Origin: Crocosphaera sp. UHCC 0190
GTDB lineage: Bacteria; Cyanobacteriota; Cyanobacteriia; Cyanobacteriales; Microcystaceae
Assembly: GCF_034932065.1 (NCBI RefSeq)
Contig: NZ_JAYGHP010000007.1
Coordinates: 154,507-218,506 of the forward strand
Direction: 5' to 3'
Length of the DNA: 64,000 nucleotides
The translations under genes were made by a program, and so were the position numbers. A model generated the notes under the pieces. The model had not been told where the DNA came from. It did no database searches and saw nothing but the letters and a program-made list of their open reading frames with translations. Positions 26,292-34,804 of this stretch are shown in pieces. Positions within the stretch are counted from its first letter, which is position 1; each line of letters opens with the position of its first letter.

Positions 26292-28517
26292 TTATAAAAC
26301 TTCCTCAAAAGCTGATCCTGATGCAGCCAAAACGAACACCGTTGTCGGTAAATTTTTTGTCCATTGTTGCAACTTTTCATAGGTTTGCATAAAAAGATGG
26401 CCCGGAGTAGGCATTCCCAAAAAAATGAAATCTGCACCCGCAGAAGATTGTTTGAGAATGGTGGCAAAGGTGCGTCCATCGGCCAAAATCACCTCAGACA
26501 ATGCCCCAATCCGTAATTCTTGGGCTAATTTATCCAAATTATTTTTGGCTTCGATGACTGCACTTTCATCCATTACGACCAATTTTAGATAAATTTCCCC
26601 TCGTTGCCACTGGGGATTAGAACGCAATAAATAGGCGAGAAGTAACATCAAACTGCCATTGCCTTGCATACCACCTCCCCACCAAACATCAATGCGACAA
26701 CTGCGGTTTTTGGATTCATCCCAAGGATTATCAGGTAGATCAGGATTTTCTCGCAAAATAATCACATTGCGTTGGGCCTGATGAAGATTAGCGATCATTT
26801 GACAATAGCGATCGCGGTGGCTTAGTTGTTGAGAATCCCCCAATAAAATTGTATTAGGAACAATAGACCCCAAACCATAGGTTTCTACCAATCTTTCCGC
26901 CCCATCAAAGGTATCAGGTGCGGTAACTAACCTGACTAACGCTTGTACGCCACGACGTTGTAGATAACTGTGAATTCTCTGTTCTAAAACCGCTTGTTTC
27001 GCTACATCCCGTGATCCCGTCGGTAAAACACTTGATACGGTGATTAAGCCGCGATTATGGGTTAAAGCTTGGGCTAATTGTATCAGCGGCCAACGTTTAG
27101 TTGGGGCCCCAGACAGTACCAAAATTTGAGGCCGCCAGTTTTTTGTATCTTGAGTGTGATCAATCTGCAAAATTGCCATGCGTAACAAGGCCATCCAGAT
27201 GCCGCGCCGCACATCGCCCCAAGTGACGAATAATTCCCTCTGACGTACCCAAAAATAGATCCCAATGACCACAATACCTGCAACCAGGGTAGCAACGGCA
27301 TCAATGAGAAACATGACTCCTAAACAGCCGATCGCCCCTAATAAGGAAAAGCCCCAATGAACTTTAAAGGAAGGGCGAAAGGAAGGGCTTTTTAAGAAAC
27401 CTTCCACCGCAGCCGAAATATTCAGCACTAAATAAGTGGTGAGGAAAAACATGGTCAAGACTGGGGCAATTAAATTTAAGTCCCCAATACAAACAGCAGC
27501 GATCGCCACTACTAAGGTAACTAAAGTACCAATTCTGGGTTCATCATCGGGGCCACTACCTTGCCCTAAAAACCTCATCCACTGGGGTAAAATACCATCT
27601 CTCGCCAAGGCTTGCAAAATGCGCGGGGCCCCTAACATACTGCCAATGGCACTACTGAGGGTTGCTCCCCAAACCCCTAATAAGATAGAAGGGCCCCAGA
27701 GGGCCATCTGTTCCATAATCAAGGGTTCTGCAATTAGGGTACTGCTATCGGCCCGCATGGCCAGGAAAATGGGTAAGGTGATATAAATTAGAAAACCCGT
27801 TCCCACGGCTGCTAAGGTGCCAATGGGTAAAGAACGAATGGGATCTCGTAAATCTCCTGACATATTGACCCCGGCCATAATTCCCGTGACAGCCGGGAAA
27901 AAAACCGCAAAAACTGCCCAAAATGGCTCCTTATTCGTCACCCACAGTTCAATATGCGTCGGTTCAACGGGATGACCAAAATAAAAGGAGAATAAAGAGA
28001 GGAGGATCGCTGCCATGATCACGTATTGGGTTTTAATGGCAATACTAGCAGACGTTAAGGCCAAAATTCCTACGGCCACGGTGACAATTAATCCCACATA
28101 CAATTGACTTAAGTGGGGAAAGGCAGTCACTACACTTTCCGCAAAACCGATGGTATAAAGAGCGACGGAGAGGGCTTGGGCAAAATAGAGGGGAATGCCC
28201 ACTGCGCCCCCTGTTTCGATGCCTAGAGAGCGGCTAATCATATAATACGCCCCCCCGACCCTGATGACGCGATCAGTGGCAATGGCACAAACGGAGAGGG
28301 CAGTAAAAAAGGTAATGGAGTTGGCTAAGACAACAATTAACAGTGTCCCAATTAACCCCGCATTGCCCACTACCCAGCCAAAACGCAAATACATGATTAC
28401 GCCGAGGATGGTGAGGATAGAAGGGGTATAAACTCCACCAAAGGTTCCTAACCCAGATTTATTTTCTTCTGTAGAGGTATTCGGCGGTTGGGAAGGTGGC
28501 ATAAATGGCAATTTCAC
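26292..28517 (-). CDS. SLC12-like cation-chloride cotransporter (APC superfamily)
   Basis: A 741-residue transporter. Residues about 25-440 contain about twelve membrane segments beginning GLGTFGGVYTPSILTILGVIMYLRFGWVVG, which matches the SLC12/amino acid permease family at its first helix. The segments AVTGIMAGVNMSGDL and LSSAIGSMLGAPRILQALARDGILP are further family hallmarks. About 300 soluble residues follow (ILVLSGAPTKRWPLIQLAQAL onward), as in eukaryotic and bacterial SLC12 proteins, where this region is regulatory. It probably moves chloride with K+ or Na+, or amino acids; in a marine-type cyanobacterium salt balance is plausible. It converges with the PEP-CTERM gene. Confidence 0.82.
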   Translation of the reverse strand: MKLPFMPPSQPPNTSTEENKSGLGTFGGVYTPSILTILGVIMYLRFGWVVGNAGLIGTLLIVVLANSITFFTALSVCAIATDRVIRVGGAYYMISRSLGIETGGAVGIPLYFAQALSVALYTIGFAESVVTAFPHLSQLYVGLIVTVAVGILALTSASIAIKTQYVIMAAILLSLFSFYFGHPVEPTHIELWVTNKEPFWAVFAVFFPAVTGIMAGVNMSGDLRDPIRSLPIGTLAAVGTGFLIYITLPIFLAMRADSSTLIAEPLIMEQMALWGPSILLGVWGATLSSAIGSMLGAPRILQALARDGILPQWMRFLGQGSGPDDEPRIGTLVTLVVAIAAVCIGDLNLIAPVLTMFFLTTYLVLNISAAVEGFLKSPSFRPSFKVHWGFSLLGAIGCLGVMFLIDAVATLVAGIVVIGIYFWVRQRELFVTWGDVRRGIWMALLRMAILQIDHTQDTKNWRPQILVLSGAPTKRWPLIQLAQALTHNRGLITVSSVLPTGSRDVAKQAVLEQRIHSYLQRRGVQALVRLVTAPDTFDGAERLVETYGLGSIVPNTILLGDSQQLSHRDRYCQMIANLHQAQRNVIILRENPDLPDNPWDESKNRSCRIDVWWGGGMQGNGSLMLLLAYLLRSNPQWQRGEIYLKLVVMDESAVIEAKNNLDKLAQELRIGALSEVILADGRTFATILKQSSAGADFIFLGMPTPGHLFMQTYEKLQQWTKNLPTTVFVLAASGSAFEEVL

Positions 28518-28704
28518 AGGTTAAAATCATCTAATCAACTCAGTCACCGTCATTATGCCAGATTTTTTCAGAATTCCCTATAAAAACTACCTATCAAATG
28601 CTAACAATCCTGATAACTTGATAGTGATTTCTACAACCAAAACCAAGCTGCCAGGATTGTTATATTAGTTGAAAAATAAGGCTAATTTGAGTTAACCTGC
28701 TGTC

Positions 28705-29421
28705 CTATTCAGCCGTTGCTAATTCTGTACTACCATTAGCACGACGACGGGTTAAGGTATTAAAGAGCATGATACCAATGGCTTTGACTAAGTTACCTTC
28801 TAATTCCATAAACATTTTCATGTTCATGCCAAAGGCAGCATTTGCTTCTTCAACAATTTTGTCAGCCGTTTCTTGATCAATGGGTAATTCGTTTAAGGCT
28901 TGGCGGTATTCGTTTTTAAAGGCTTTTTCATCAGAAATGGTTTCAAATTCATAAAAAGCTGTTCCGCCATTTTCCCCAAGATTCATCGCCCGTTGAGCAA
29001 TTTTCTTGAGAATTTGTCCCCCTGATAAATCCCCTAAATAACGGGTGTAAGAATGGGCCGCTAATAGTTCGGGTTGGGTGTTAGCAATTTCTCGAATGCG
29101 GGCAACATAAGCTTGTGCTGCTGAGGAAGGGGCGACTTCATTGCGCCAGTTTGCCCCATAGTAGAAGTATAAATCTTGCTCTAGGGACTGTTTGCGATGT
29201 AATTGGGGAAAGTAAATTTTAGAAACGATGTCATGGTGGCGTAGTTTTTCCATTTCCTCTTCCATCGCTGTATAAACGAAGTAGAGGTTAGCCACCAATG
29301 TTCGATAAGAATTTTTTTCAACAACCCCTTTTAAAAAACACTTGACAAAACCGACATTTTCTGCCATTGTATGGGACTTTTTCGTCCCTTCTCGTAACAT
29401 GGTTGCTAAATTAACGCTCAT
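28705..29421 (-). CDS. ho1: Heme oxygenase (biliverdin-producing)
   Basis: Opens heme with reduced ferredoxin and O2 to biliverdin, CO and iron, the first step to phycobilins and phytochrome chromophores. The 238-residue protein from the chosen start reads MSVNLATMLREGTKKSHTMA, close to cyanobacterial HO1. Proximal His is in the KKSHTMAE motif and the distal helix is YTRYLGDLSGGQILKK. The start at 29421 has an AGGAAG ribosome site 8 bases upstream; the longer frame from 29451 does not match the family N-terminus. It stands alone with wide AT-rich flanks. The cyanobacterial genome should also hold the bilin reductase genes, which are not in this window. Confidence 0.95.
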   Translation of the reverse strand: MSVNLATMLREGTKKSHTMAENVGFVKCFLKGVVEKNSYRTLVANLYFVYTAMEEEMEKLRHHDIVSKIYFPQLHRKQSLEQDLYFYYGANWRNEVAPSSAAQAYVARIREIANTQPELLAAHSYTRYLGDLSGGQILKKIAQRAMNLGENGGTAFYEFETISDEKAFKNEYRQALNELPIDQETADKIVEEANAAFGMNMKMFMELEGNLVKAIGIMLFNTLTRRRANGSTELATAE

Positions 29422-29693
29422 GCTATAACTTCCTGTTTCTTGAGTGAACATTGGATCGGTGACTTGTTACAAACGCTTAAAAAACCGCCTAATTGGCTAC
29501 AATAAACTAATTCAGTACAAATTTTTATTAAGAATTCTTACAAAGATATTGCTCAGTATCTAGACTTTATGAATATTTTATCTGTTTACAACCCCCTTAT
29601 GAAAAAGGTTGCAGAGGTTTTTTCAAGAAGGTTTATGCTGTCCCTCGACTGAGATATTATGTTAATTTTTGTAACATAATTGATAATTTATGA

Positions 29694-30617
29694 TTAACGA
29701 TTTCCTTTTAAAATTTGCTTAAATCGCTTTAATAGTTGAAATTGTACCCCTTTTTTGGGGGGAGATAATTCTGAGTCGGGGGGAGGTGTTTCTCCTAAAT
29801 AACGATAATGTTTCCAAATATCCCAATAGGGACATCCTGGTTCAATTTTAATTCCGGCCCAATGCAAATAATGAAGGGGTTGATTGGTTTTGGGATCGAT
29901 TAATATGTTACCTTCTTGTTGAAAATGACTACTTCTAGCCCAGTTTCCTGGATTAATTTGAGGTTGATGAGCTAAATTAAAACGACGCTCAATATTTTTG
30001 AGGATCATATAGTTAATGATGGGTTGATCAGAGGTTTTGTAGGTAAAATCAAAATAGTCAATATGGGCAGCACATTCGGCAAAGGTTTCATAGATTTTTT
30101 CCTCAGAAATTAAAGCTTTTTTCGATGCCCAAAAACCACCATTAAACATATCCTTCAGTTGATTTTCACTAAAGACATTATCTTCAACAATTTTTTGAGA
30201 AAATACATTTCTAATTCCTGCTTTATGTTGATAATCATAACAAATAAAATCATAATCTGTAAAATAATCTAAATCATCAACAATTTTTTTGAAAACAACA
30301 ATATCCGTATCAATATATAAAAATTCATCAAATTCGCCAAACCAACAAGCTTGTTTACGAAATTGATTGGGACGCGCAAAAAAATCTTTACCGAAAATAT
30401 TATGAAGTTTTTGAGATAATCTTTCAATAAATTCTAAATCAGGATACAATTTTACCCCAAAGTCTTGCTCTAATTTTTGGGCAATTATTTGATGCTTATC
30501 ATCATAAGGAATTAAAACAATGGGAGTTTCTTGATCGTGGAATCGAATACTTTTTAGTAAGGCGATCGCTTGTTCAATTACTTTATCATTTGCGGTGATG
30601 TAAATGCCACGGGTCAT
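29694..30617 (-). CDS. Npun_R2821/Npun_R2823-type putative glycosyltransferase
   Basis: A 307-residue protein resembling GT-A fold transferases of the GT8 type. The N-terminus GIYITANDKVIEQAIALLKS is like GT8-type sugar transferases that begin with a nucleotide-binding beta strand. FLYIDTDIVVF (about residues 98-108) carries a DxD metal site. I recognise it as the cyanobacterial Npun_R2821/R2823 family, whose function is not known to me. It lies 13 bp after a related gene (30631-31623) and near a GT10-type gene on the same strand, so the three are probably co-transcribed and build a glycan or glycolipid. No signal peptide or membrane segment. Confidence 0.68.
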   Translation of the reverse strand: MTRGIYITANDKVIEQAIALLKSIRFHDQETPIVLIPYDDKHQIIAQKLEQDFGVKLYPDLEFIERLSQKLHNIFGKDFFARPNQFRKQACWFGEFDEFLYIDTDIVVFKKIVDDLDYFTDYDFICYDYQHKAGIRNVFSQKIVEDNVFSENQLKDMFNGGFWASKKALISEEKIYETFAECAAHIDYFDFTYKTSDQPIINYMILKNIERRFNLAHQPQINPGNWARSSHFQQEGNILIDPKTNQPLHYLHWAGIKIEPGCPYWDIWKHYRYLGETPPPDSELSPPKKGVQFQLLKRFKQILKGNR

Positions 30618-30630
30618 GATTTTTCCTCGA

Positions 30631-31623
30631 TTATTTTAAGCCTAATTTTTTAAGGACGCGCTGATTTAAGTTGGGTTGTTGATTATAGGGTTTAGGTTTA
30701 GTTGTAAACTGAGGTTGATTTTCAGGTTCATGATAATAACGATAATACAAGAAAATGTCTCGATAGGGAAATGTAATATTTTTTCCTTCGCATAATTCTT
30801 TGAAAATTTGCGAAGACATCCCAATATAATGAATGTAAGTTAAACGCTTGTCCCGATCATATAATAGATTATCCCGACTTTCAAAATGGGGAGAAGTCAC
30901 ACAACACCCTGTTTTTTTGTCCTGGGGTAAATTCAAGGCTAAATTATAAATTGAAGAACCTGATCGCATCATCATATAATTAATAAGAGTTTGATCGGGA
31001 GCCATGGGATAAAGGATTTCTGCTTCCCCTGTTTTCAAAGATTCAATTAATTTTTGACGTTGCTTTTCATCAAATAAGTCTTTTTTTGAACCATAGAACC
31101 CAGAACAAAAAATTTCTGTTTTTATTTTTTCTTCTGAAAAAACTTGAGTTAACTGCTCTGATGATTCATTATAAACATGGGTAATATCTTTATGTTGAAA
31201 ATCATAAACTATACAATCATAGTCATTTAATTTATCAAAAATCTTATCAACTGGCCCCATTAATAAGGTGTCTGCATCCATATAGATAAAGCGATCAAAG
31301 GGGCCATCAAATGCACAATAACGACGATGGGTTCCAAAGCGATGATATCCTTGACTTCCTGCTTTTTGCCATTGTTCGCGGGCCGTCGGATGGGTATCCC
31401 AAGCCATTTTAGCAAAGTTATCCCATCGCTCCATAGACACTTTATCATTATACAATTGTACCTGGGGACGATTAACAATTGCGGCAGCTATTTTTTCCGT
31501 ATTATCATCATAGGGGTAGATACAAACGGGGGTTTCTTTGCCTAAAATAATTTCAATACTATTGAGTAAGGCAATGACTTGATCATAAACTCGATCATTC
31601 GCTAAGGTACAAATTCCATCCAT
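30631..31623 (-). CDS. Npun_R2821/Npun_R2823-type putative glycosyltransferase (paralogue)
   Basis: A 330-residue protein clearly related to its downstream neighbour: same opening (GICTLANDRVYDQVIALLNS), same ETPVCIYPYDD segment, a DxD-type site in FIYMDADTLLMGP (about residues 112-124) and the shared YDCIVYDFQHKD block. The two genes are likely an old tandem duplication, now well diverged. A GT-A-like sugar transferase function is inferred from the DxD motif and fold pattern. It starts 19 bp after the GT10-type gene, which supports a three-gene operon. Confidence 0.68.
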   Translation of the reverse strand: MDGICTLANDRVYDQVIALLNSIEIILGKETPVCIYPYDDNTEKIAAAIVNRPQVQLYNDKVSMERWDNFAKMAWDTHPTAREQWQKAGSQGYHRFGTHRRYCAFDGPFDRFIYMDADTLLMGPVDKIFDKLNDYDCIVYDFQHKDITHVYNESSEQLTQVFSEEKIKTEIFCSGFYGSKKDLFDEKQRQKLIESLKTGEAEILYPMAPDQTLINYMMMRSGSSIYNLALNLPQDKKTGCCVTSPHFESRDNLLYDRDKRLTYIHYIGMSSQIFKELCEGKNITFPYRDIFLYYRYYHEPENQPQFTTKPKPYNQQPNLNQRVLKKLGLK

Positions 31624-31642
31624 GATTAAATTATCAATTTAT

Positions 31643-32608
31643 TTACGAAAATTTTCCCACAAAATCAGAAAGCCATGCCATCAAATTGAGTTTATGTAAG
31701 ATAATTTGTCTTGCTTCTGCGATCGCCTCTTTTGCTTCATGCCAAGCATCCAAATTTGCGGTAACTTCTTTAACATAGGCCATTCCTTTCTCATCTAGAC
31801 TCGGCAACCTTAAAAAACTACCAGGGGGTAACAAGCGATCGGCAGCACTTCCTCCATAATAAATTGGTAAACACCAACATAATAAAGCATCCCACAATTT
31901 TTCGCTAACATACCATTCATTATCGGCATAATTTTCGATGGATAAATTATAATAATAAGGGGCCATGCCATGCCATTTATTATCTAAACTTCCTTTGCTT
32001 TGTGTCCATTGGGGTAATCTTCTCCCATAGAGATCAAACTCAAATTCATTATCCCGTAATAACTTCAAAAAAGCTAAACGACGACGATGATTTTCAGTAC
32101 GATCAATTCCTGATGTTATCCAACAACATTGTTTAACTTTTTGGGGAATTTCCCCTTTATCTAATTCTTCAAATTCATTCCCAACATACCAGATTGCGGG
32201 CATATAATCAGGATGAGGGGCAAAATTATCTGGTCCAGATACATAACCACAATAACGACTAGCATCATTATAGTTGGCACAGTTTCTTTCAACAACTTCT
32301 TCTAGGGGAGGTTCTCTTAATAAATAAATAATCTTTTCTTTAGGAACATCTCGTAATAAGGCAGGAATATCAAGGGGGGAAGAATTAGATTTGCTTCGCC
32401 AATTTTTCCACCAAGGTTGAGGGGGAGGAGGCAAGGGAAAATCAAACTGATATAATAATAAATAATCCGGTTTAGGATCATTTGCTAACATTTGTATGTT
32501 ATTCCAAAGACCAAAAGGGTGAGGGGTTTGCTTCCATAACCAATCATGTCTATCTTGTAATCCTGGATAACTACTTAACATCCCCACACTTTTTAGATCT
32601 ATACCCAT
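31643..32608 (-). CDS. GT10-type (fucosyltransferase-like) glycosyltransferase
   Basis: A 321-residue protein with the alpha-1,3-fucosyltransferase C-terminal signature: NLSIENYADNEWYVSEKLWD followed by CLPIYYGG (about residues 214-243). This is where GDP-fucose binds in GT10 enzymes. The N-terminal half (acceptor side) is divergent. Cytosolic, no signal peptide. It heads a minus-strand group with two Npun_R2821/R2823-type genes. A fucosyl or related transfer to a glycan is the best reading, but the sugar is not proven. The start ATG at 32608 is 75 bp from the divergent ankyrin gene. Confidence 0.78.
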   Translation of the reverse strand: MGIDLKSVGMLSSYPGLQDRHDWLWKQTPHPFGLWNNIQMLANDPKPDYLLLYQFDFPLPPPPQPWWKNWRSKSNSSPLDIPALLRDVPKEKIIYLLREPPLEEVVERNCANYNDASRYCGYVSGPDNFAPHPDYMPAIWYVGNEFEELDKGEIPQKVKQCCWITSGIDRTENHRRRLAFLKLLRDNEFEFDLYGRRLPQWTQSKGSLDNKWHGMAPYYYNLSIENYADNEWYVSEKLWDALLCWCLPIYYGGSAADRLLPPGSFLRLPSLDEKGMAYVKEVTANLDAWHEAKEAIAEARQIILHKLNLMAWLSDFVGKFS

Positions 32609-32683
32609 ATTTTTGACCCGAAAATTTGGTTTTTATAAAAATCATCGCTCAATTTAATTAATTGTATCATATTGGTGAGCAAC

Positions 32684-34393
32684 ATGAAAATTCATACTTA
32701 TGCAAAACAGGGAAATATTCAAGGAGTTACGGATGAACTAGCAACGGGAATTGATATAAATATAACTGATCAATTATCTTATTATAAGTATACCCCTTTA
32801 ATGTGTGCCATTCTCAGGGATAATTTAAGCCTTGATATGGTTAAATTTTTAGTAGAAAATGGTGCGGATGTTAATGCAGTTGAAACTGAAGTAGATAGTA
32901 CCGTCTTGGGGTTAGCTGTACAAACAGGAAACCTTGATCTTGTTAAATTTTTAATTGAGAGAGGGGCTAATATTAATTATCAAAGACCTGAAGGTTATAA
33001 TATCATTCTTGATGCAATGTTTTGTGGAAATATTATAAAGAACCCTAATTTAATAACTATGTTGAATTTTCTCATTGAAAAAGGAGTATCTGTCAATAAT
33101 ATTACCAGTTATGGAGAGTCAGCATTAAGAGTAGCGTCAAGAGTAGGAAGATTTGATGTCGTTGATTTATTGTTAACTCATGGGGCAGATTCTCAACAAC
33201 TAGCATGGACAAAAATCATGTATACTATTGTCTTTGGAGGAGTCAAAGATGTTCAAAAATTAATTGATGAAGGAGAAGATCTCGAAGCAAGAGATTATTG
33301 GAGTAGAACCCCATTTTTATTAAGTTTACAAGCAGGAAATTTAGACATTGCTAGATTATTGTTAGCATCAGGAGCAAATCGCAATGTAAAAGGTCGTTGC
33401 GGAAAACCTTCCCTATTTTACCCCATTGAAAGTAATCATTTTGACATATTTCAATGGTTAATTGAAGAAGGATTTGATATTGAAGAAACAGATGATTTTA
33501 AAACAACTCCATTAATGATAGCAGGGCAATATGGAGTAACTGACTATATTAAAATTCTTCTAAAAGCAGGTGCAAATATCCACAAACTTGATCATTGTAA
33601 TTCTAAAGCAATTAATCACGCATCTAATCTTGAAATTATTGAATTCTTATTAGAAGAAGGTAATGATTTAAACGAAATTGAGCGAGATATGCGACCTTTA
33701 TTAACCAAAGTTAAACAAGAAGATATACAGGTAGAGAAAGAAGAATATTTAAAGGCAAAAACCAGAAATTTTGGCACAAAAAATCCAGAAATTATGGACA
33801 TAGAATTTTGGAAAGCAATGATCCGTAGTCGAGTGTCTGGATATTATCCTAAAGCAATGTTTGATGATACAGATAATTGGGATAAACCTGTTTGGTCTTA
33901 TGACAGATTTGGTCAAAGTATTACTCAATTACCTGATGGTAGAATTATCGAAATTGCGGGCGAACATGAAGATTATTATGACCCAGATTTTTGTATTTAC
34001 AATGATGTTGTTGTCTATGATGGAAAAGGAAATTTTACAATTTATGGATATCCAAAATATGTTTTTCCCCCCACAGATTTTCATTCTTCTACTTTAGTTA
34101 AAGACTTCATATACATCATTGGTAGTTTAGGATATATGGGGGAAAGAATTGTTAACGAAACTCCCGTTTATCGACTCAGTTGTGATACATTTAAAATGGA
34201 AAAAATAGAAACCTTCGGAGATAAACCAGGATGGATACATAGCCATCAAGCTTTTTATCAAAATCCTGATAAAATTCAGATTAAAGGGGGTGAAATATGG
34301 ACATTAGTTAATGATAAATCAGAATATTTAGATAATATTAATACTTATGTGTTGGACTTAACAACCTTAATGTGGAGTCAAGAGGTTTCCTAA
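32684..34393 (+). CDS. Ankyrin-repeat protein with C-terminal Kelch-like region
   Basis: About 569 residues. The first 320 residues are ankyrin repeats, with units such as LDMVKFLVENGADVNAVETE, LDLVKFLIERGANINYQ and VTDYIKILLKAGANIHKLD; about nine repeats can be counted. The remainder (from about 365) has Kelch-like strands (GQSITQLPDGRIIEIAGEHED, FIYIIGSLGYMGER, NTYVLDLTTLMWSQE). Both modules are protein-binding scaffolds; no catalytic motif is seen. The ATG at 32684 follows a GGTGAG site and is preferred over an in-frame TTG at 32672. Base composition is very AT-rich. Partner and role unknown; it stands divergent from the glycosyltransferase group and converges on a secreted protease. Confidence 0.75.
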   Translation: MKIHTYAKQGNIQGVTDELATGIDINITDQLSYYKYTPLMCAILRDNLSLDMVKFLVENGADVNAVETEVDSTVLGLAVQTGNLDLVKFLIERGANINYQRPEGYNIILDAMFCGNIIKNPNLITMLNFLIEKGVSVNNITSYGESALRVASRVGRFDVVDLLLTHGADSQQLAWTKIMYTIVFGGVKDVQKLIDEGEDLEARDYWSRTPFLLSLQAGNLDIARLLLASGANRNVKGRCGKPSLFYPIESNHFDIFQWLIEEGFDIEETDDFKTTPLMIAGQYGVTDYIKILLKAGANIHKLDHCNSKAINHASNLEIIEFLLEEGNDLNEIERDMRPLLTKVKQEDIQVEKEEYLKAKTRNFGTKNPEIMDIEFWKAMIRSRVSGYYPKAMFDDTDNWDKPVWSYDRFGQSITQLPDGRIIEIAGEHEDYYDPDFCIYNDVVVYDGKGNFTIYGYPKYVFPPTDFHSSTLVKDFIYIIGSLGYMGERIVNETPVYRLSCDTFKMEKIETFGDKPGWIHSHQAFYQNPDKIQIKGGEIWTLVNDKSEYLDNINTYVLDLTTLMWSQEVS

Positions 34394-34804
34394 AATATAA
34401 GAACCTATAGTAACACAGTCTTCTAGGCTGTCACAAACAAGACTTGTACTGTATTTTGACTATGGGGCAATTGAGCGAAGTCGAAATTCAATAACTGTTT
34501 AAGGAATTACGGCTCTACCGCATCTGCTATGTAAAACTATTAAAAAATATAGGCTCAAACCCTTAAGGCTTAAGCTATACAGACAAAAACCGCCTACGGG
34601 GGTTTAATTTAGTCTCCGAAGGGAGACTTGGTTTTTATAGTATCAGGCTTCAGTCTGTATGCAATCAAAATGATAGATGAGGTGGGCATTGCCCACCCTA
34701 CAAGCGGAGTCGAAGCTATGATCACTTTTGATGATAAATGTATTGTTTTTAATGTTTACCGGAAAAAATAACAATCACTAAAATGGTAAAGTAATGAGAT
34801 TTTA
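34394..34804. repeat. Intergenic repeat region with nested hairpins
   Basis: No gene is seen. It holds a composite repeat (about 34567-34663) with an outer pair ATACAGAC (34577-34584) and GTCTGTAT (34653-34660). This encloses a hairpin with AAACC/GGTTT arms and a perfect AGTCTCC/GGAGACT hairpin (34611-34628). It is followed by a 17-bp palindrome GGTGGGCATTGCCCACC (34681-34697). The segment 34636-34663 recurs at 63068-63095 with 23 of 28 bases identical. It lies between convergent genes. Confidence 0.6.
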
